A stretch of 8,579 nucleotides of DNA from Clostridia bacterium. GTDB taxonomy: Bacteria; Bacillota_A; Clostridia; Oscillospirales; CAG-272. The position numbers were made by a program, and so were the translations under genes. The notes below the pieces were generated by a model. That model saw only the letters and a program-made list of their open reading frames with translations. It did no database searches and had not been told where the DNA came from. The DNA lies in the NCBI GenBank assembly GCA_017936125.1, contig JAGBGE010000014.1, positions 1 through 8,579 of the forward strand. The letters are read 5' to 3'. Positions within the stretch are counted from its first letter, which is position 1; each line of letters opens with the position of its first letter. Positions 6,237 to 8,579 of the stretch are shown one piece after another.

Positions 6237-8039
6237 ATGAAGGAAAGAAAAGACATAGACCAGAAATATAAATGGGATTTGACCAAAATTTATCCCGACG
6301 AGGCGGCTTTCAAGGCCGAGTTTGAGGAAGCAGAGGCGCTTATCAAGGCGTTCCCGAAGCACGAGAAGGAAATGTGCAAGAGCGCGTCTGCGCTTCTTGC
6401 GGCTATCAAGGATTCTCTCGCTCTCGCGGAGAAGGTGAACAAGCTCTGGAGCTTCGCGCACCTTACCTTCGCGACCGATACCTCGAATAATTCCGCCCAG
6501 GCGAGAGAGGGCAGAGTGCGCAGCCTTGCGGCAGCGGCAGATGCGGCATCCTGGTTCGTTTCCCCCTATCTTCTCCGCCTTGACGAAAAGACGGTTGAGG
6601 AGTGGTTTAAGGTTGAGCCCGAGCTTGAGAATTACCGCCGTATGATACACAAGGTTATGCGTGAGAAGCCCTATACTCTCTCCGACGAGTGCGAAAAATT
6701 ACTTGCGGGTATGGGCGACTGCCTTAACAGTCACGAGGGCATTAGAGGCATTTTTGCAAACTCTGATTTACAATTTGGCAGGATTCGTGATGAAAATGGC
6801 GAGCTTTTCCAGCTTACTGACGTAAATTACGTGCCTACTCTTATGAAGAATGACCGCAGAGTAAGACGCTCGGCATTCGTGACGCTTTACAAGACCTACG
6901 AGCAGTTTGGCAACACCTTTGCCACCACCTACGAGGGTTATGTAAAGGAGAGATGCACTCTCGCCAAGCTTCGTGGATACAAGAGCTCGCTTGAAGCGTC
7001 TGTGTTTGCTGACGAGGTTACTCCCAAGATTTATAACAGCCTTATTAAGTCGGTGAGAGGTTCGCTGCCCGTAATTCACGATTACTATGAGCTAAAGCGA
7101 GAGGTTCTCGGCGTTGAGAAGCTCCATATGTACGACGTCTATGCTCCGCTTGTTTCGGAGTGTGAGAGCGAGTACACCTATGAAGAGGCGGTTGACGAGG
7201 TGCTCGACGCGGTAAAGGTGCTTGGTGACGAGTACTATAACACCCTCTCCGACGGTCTCAAGGTGCGCGGCTGGGTTGACGTCTATCCCTCAAAGGGCAA
7301 GCAGGGCGGCGCTTTCAGCGCTAGCTGTCCCTCGACAGAGCCTTATATTCTCCTGAATTTTGCGGATAGCCTTGAGGACGTTTCGATTCTCGCTCACGAG
7401 GCAGGTCACTCGATGCATTCCTACTTCTCGACAAAGTATAATCCTGCCCACGAGGCAAGATACACAATATTCGTTGCCGAGGTTGCCTCGACCGTAAACG
7501 AGCTGCTACTCGCGCACAAGAAGCTCGCTGAGTGCGAGAGTGATGACGAGAAGCTCTCTATCCTCAACGGACTTATGGAAACCTACAAGGGTACTCTTTA
7601 CAGACAGACGATGTTCGCCGAGTTTGAGAAGAATGCTCACGCTCTTATCGAGAAGGGCGAGCCGCTGACCGCAGAGGTTATCTCGAATATGTATATGAAG
7701 CTCATTCGCGCCTACTTCGGTCCGAAGGTTGTCAAGGATAAGCAGATCGCATACGAGTGGATGCGCATTCCTCACTTCTACTATAATTTCTATGTGTATA
7801 AGTACGCAACCTGCATCTCGGCAGCGAGCGCAATAGTGAAGCGCATTGAAACAGAGGGCGAAGCCTACGTCGGAAAGTATATCGACTTCCTCAAGTGCGG
7901 TGACTCGAAGTCACCGATAGACAGCCTGCTCGTTGCCGGCATTGATATGACCGACCCGAGCGTAATCGACGGCGCAATCGAGGATTTCGCATCTGCGATC
8001 GCGCAGTTCAGAGAAATCTACAAAAGAAAAGCAAAATAA
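6237..8039 (+). CDS. pepF: Oligoendopeptidase F (M3B zinc metallopeptidase)
   Basis: A 600-residue cytoplasmic oligopeptidase of family M3B, cutting short peptides and thought to serve peptide recycling. The N-terminus KYKWDLTKIYP (10-20) is the usual opening of the family. The zinc site is HEAGH (387-391): H387 and H391 bind zinc and E388 is the catalytic base. E415 in FVAEVASTVNE (412-422) is the expected third ligand. A C-terminal HFYYNFYVYKY block (513-523) corresponds to the tyrosine/histidine-rich substrate-binding segment of M3 enzymes. Length is typical for PepF and no signal peptide is seen. The start is supported by a modest AAGGA site about 7 bases upstream and by the family N-terminus. 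No oligopeptide transporter gene is nearby. No strong terminator directly follows; the hairpin at 8079-8108 or the tRNA terminator may end the transcript. Confidence 0.97.
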   Translation: MKERKDIDQKYKWDLTKIYPDEAAFKAEFEEAEALIKAFPKHEKEMCKSASALLAAIKDSLALAEKVNKLWSFAHLTFATDTSNNSAQAREGRVRSLAAAADAASWFVSPYLLRLDEKTVEEWFKVEPELENYRRMIHKVMREKPYTLSDECEKLLAGMGDCLNSHEGIRGIFANSDLQFGRIRDENGELFQLTDVNYVPTLMKNDRRVRRSAFVTLYKTYEQFGNTFATTYEGYVKERCTLAKLRGYKSSLEASVFADEVTPKIYNSLIKSVRGSLPVIHDYYELKREVLGVEKLHMYDVYAPLVSECESEYTYEEAVDEVLDAVKVLGDEYYNTLSDGLKVRGWVDVYPSKGKQGGAFSASCPSTEPYILLNFADSLEDVSILAHEAGHSMHSYFSTKYNPAHEARYTIFVAEVASTVNELLLAHKKLAECESDDEKLSILNGLMETYKGTLYRQTMFAEFEKNAHALIEKGEPLTAEVISNMYMKLIRAYFGPKVVKDKQIAYEWMRIPHFYYNFYVYKYATCISAASAIVKRIETEGEAYVGKYIDFLKCGDSKSPIDSLLVAGIDMTDPSVIDGAIEDFASAIAQFREIYKRKAK

Positions 8040-8049
8040 ATAAATTCGC

Positions 8050-8078
8050 TTGACAAGGCGAAAAGCATATGCTATAAT
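8050..8078 (+). promoter_or_regulatory. Perfect-consensus promoter for tRNA-Leu
   Basis: TTGACA (8050-8055) and TATAAT (8073-8078) with a 17-base spacer, beginning 10 bases after the pepF stop. The expected start is near 8085. This strength is normal for a stable-RNA gene. Confidence 0.9.
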
Positions 8079-8108
8079 ATTAGGGTCCTGCTTTGGCGGG
8101 ACCCTAAT
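8079..8108. promoter_or_regulatory. Interrupted palindrome over the predicted tRNA transcript start
   Basis: ATTAGGGTCC (8079-8088) and GGACCCTAAT (8099-8108) are perfect 10-base inverted arms with a 10-base centre, starting directly after the -10 box. The predicted start (about 8085) falls inside the left arm, so transcripts from this promoter would keep only part of the stem. It could be an operator, or a hairpin that ends pepF transcripts. No clean T tract follows, so the terminator reading is weak. Confidence 0.55.
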
Positions 8109-8212
8109 AAATAATTTGCGGAGTATGCTGAAAAGTAAGATTTATCCGAACACTCACGCACCGCCTCGGGCGTTCTCCCCGTGTAAAAATAGAGGACGAA
8201 AAACTAAAAATT
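8109..8212 (+). other. Leader between promoter and tRNA-Leu
   Basis: About 100 bases without a believable gene. One frame stays open here (8050-8265), but it runs into the tRNA and has no ribosome site. I see no named RNA motif in it, only a weak possible stem, CACG...GCC-TCG-GGC...CGTG, around 8153-8183. Confidence 0.4.
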
Positions 8213-8296
8213 GCAGGGGTGTTGGAATTGGCAGACAAGCAGGCCTCAGACACCTGTGTTTTTAACATGCGGGTTCAAGTCCCGTCCCCTGCACCA
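8213..8296 (+). tRNA. tRNA-Leu, anticodon CAG, CCA encoded
   Basis: A complete class II tRNA of 84 bases. The acceptor stem is GCAGGGG (8213-8219) with CCCCTGC (8286-8292), then discriminator A and encoded CCA (8294-8296). The D region TTGGAATTGGCAGAC is typical of leucine tRNAs. The anticodon stem is CAGGC (8240-8244) / ACCTG (8252-8256) with a seven-base loop holding CAG (8247-8249), reading CUG codons. The innermost pair (31-39) is a C/A mismatch. The long variable arm is TGTT-TTT-AACA (8257-8267). The T arm is GCGGG-TTCAAGT-CCCGT with one G-T pair. It reads as a functional gene. Confidence 0.97.
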
Positions 8297-8335
8297 AAAA
8301 GACTGCAATTTTGATACAAAATTGCAGTCTTTTTT
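8297..8335 (+). terminator. tRNA-Leu terminator with very long stem
   Basis: AAAAGACTGCAATTTTG (8297-8313), loop ATA, then CAAAATTGCAGTCTTTT (8317-8333) form a perfect 17-pair stem followed by more T. It starts immediately after the CCA end. The A-rich 5' arm makes it nearly symmetric and possibly bidirectional. Confidence 0.93.
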
Positions 8336-8338
8336 AAC

Positions 8339-8500
8339 TAAATCCGCCTTCGTCGGAATAAATCCACTTCGTGGATGAAATCGCTTCGCGATGAAATCTT
8401 GCTACGCAAGGTTAAGGAAAGGCGGATTTAATTTCATCTGAAGCCGTAGGCGAAGATTTCATCCGAACTCGTTTGGATTTCATCCTGCAAAGCAGGATTT
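8339..8500. repeat. Array of mini-hairpins with GATGAAATC/GATTTCATC linkers
   Basis: No coding frame. An outer 12-base pair encloses the left half: TAAATCCGCCTT (8339-8350) with AAGGCGGATTTA (8419-8430). Inside are ATCCAC-TTC-GTGGAT (8362-8376), ATCGC-TTC-GCGAT (8380-8392) and CTTGC-TAC-GCAAG (8398-8410), joined by GATGAAATC at 8374 and 8390. The right half has GCC-GTA-GGC (8443-8451), a wobble-containing stem at 8461-8478 and ATCCTGC-AAA-GCAGGAT (8482-8498), joined by the reverse-complement linker GATTTCATC at 8455 and 8476 and a partial copy at 8496. Loops are mostly 3 bases. The stem sequences differ while their form is kept, which suggests a selected structural repeat or small non-autonomous element. 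Confidence 0.75.
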
Positions 8501-8544
8501 CATTAAATTTATTAGCGTAAAAGCAGGTTTGCCGGGATAGTTTT

Positions 8545-8563
8545 GCCTTTGCAGGCCTTTTTT
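8545..8563 (+). terminator. Possible weak terminator at right edge
   Basis: GCCT-TTGC-AGGC (8545-8556) followed by CTTTTTTG. The stem is only 4 pairs, so this is a weak call; it may end transcription that enters the hairpin array. Confidence 0.3.
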
Positions 8564-8579
8564 GTTTTTAGCCGTAAAA

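Noticed and set aside
6180..6650. Minus-strand 156-residue frame opposite the start of pepF
   Set aside because: Shadow of pepF in another frame, overlapping its promoter and leader; no family features.
8050..8265. A 71-residue + strand frame after pepF
   Set aside because: It begins inside the tRNA promoter and runs through most of the tRNA gene; its C-terminus is just translated tRNA. No ribosome site.
8213..8335. Integration (attachment) site at the tRNA
   Set aside because: No integrase gene and no duplicated tRNA 3' end are visible. The repeated AAAATTGCAG is better explained by the terminator stem.
8339..8500. CRISPR array
   Set aside because: Repeats are too short (9 bases), occur in both orientations, spacing is 16-21 bases, and the intervening sequences are hairpins and not unique spacers.

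Overview
The window looks like chromosomal DNA from a Gram-positive, anaerobic, clostridial-type bacterium (Firmicutes/Bacillota, class Clostridia). This rests on strong AGGAGG-type ribosome sites, near-consensus sigma-A promoters with 17-base spacers, an acetate kinase, a divergent-PAP2 (YuiD-like) protein, a GreA-family factor, a PepF oligopeptidase, and intergenic spacers full of short hairpins. I cannot name the genus. All genes lie on the + strand.

Layout. Positions 1-268 are non-coding and rich in small inverted repeats, closed by an intrinsic terminator (269-297) that probably ends a gene left of the window. An AT-rich spacer leads to a promoter (581-609) and a two-gene unit: a YuiD-like membrane protein (654-1133) and ackA (1164-2366), closed by a terminator (2499-2534) that sits between two diverged inverted copies of an intergenic repeat. 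Next is a GreA-family transcription factor (2761-3264). A perfect-consensus promoter (3293-3321) drives a single 912-residue protein (3354-6092) with its own terminator (6096-6130). Its N-terminal quarter resembles, by my reading, the N-terminal module of GTPase-associated (GAP1) proteins. pepF follows with its own promoter (6172-8039). A second perfect-consensus promoter (8050-8078) precedes an interrupted palindrome, a leader of about 130 bases, tRNA-Leu(CAG) (8213-8296) and a very long terminator stem. The right edge (8339-8500) is a dense array of mini-hairpins joined by GATGAAATC/GATTTCATC linkers.

How the genes fit together. Most are housekeeping: acetate/ATP production (AckA), rescue of stalled RNA polymerase (GreA), peptide turnover (PepF) and translation (tRNA-Leu). 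They sit in separate transcription units and do not form one pathway. The items least explained by known biology are the orphan 912-residue protein, the terminal hairpin array, and the palindrome over the predicted tRNA transcription start. I see no CRISPR array, transposase, integrase, toxin-antitoxin pair or recognisable defence operon.
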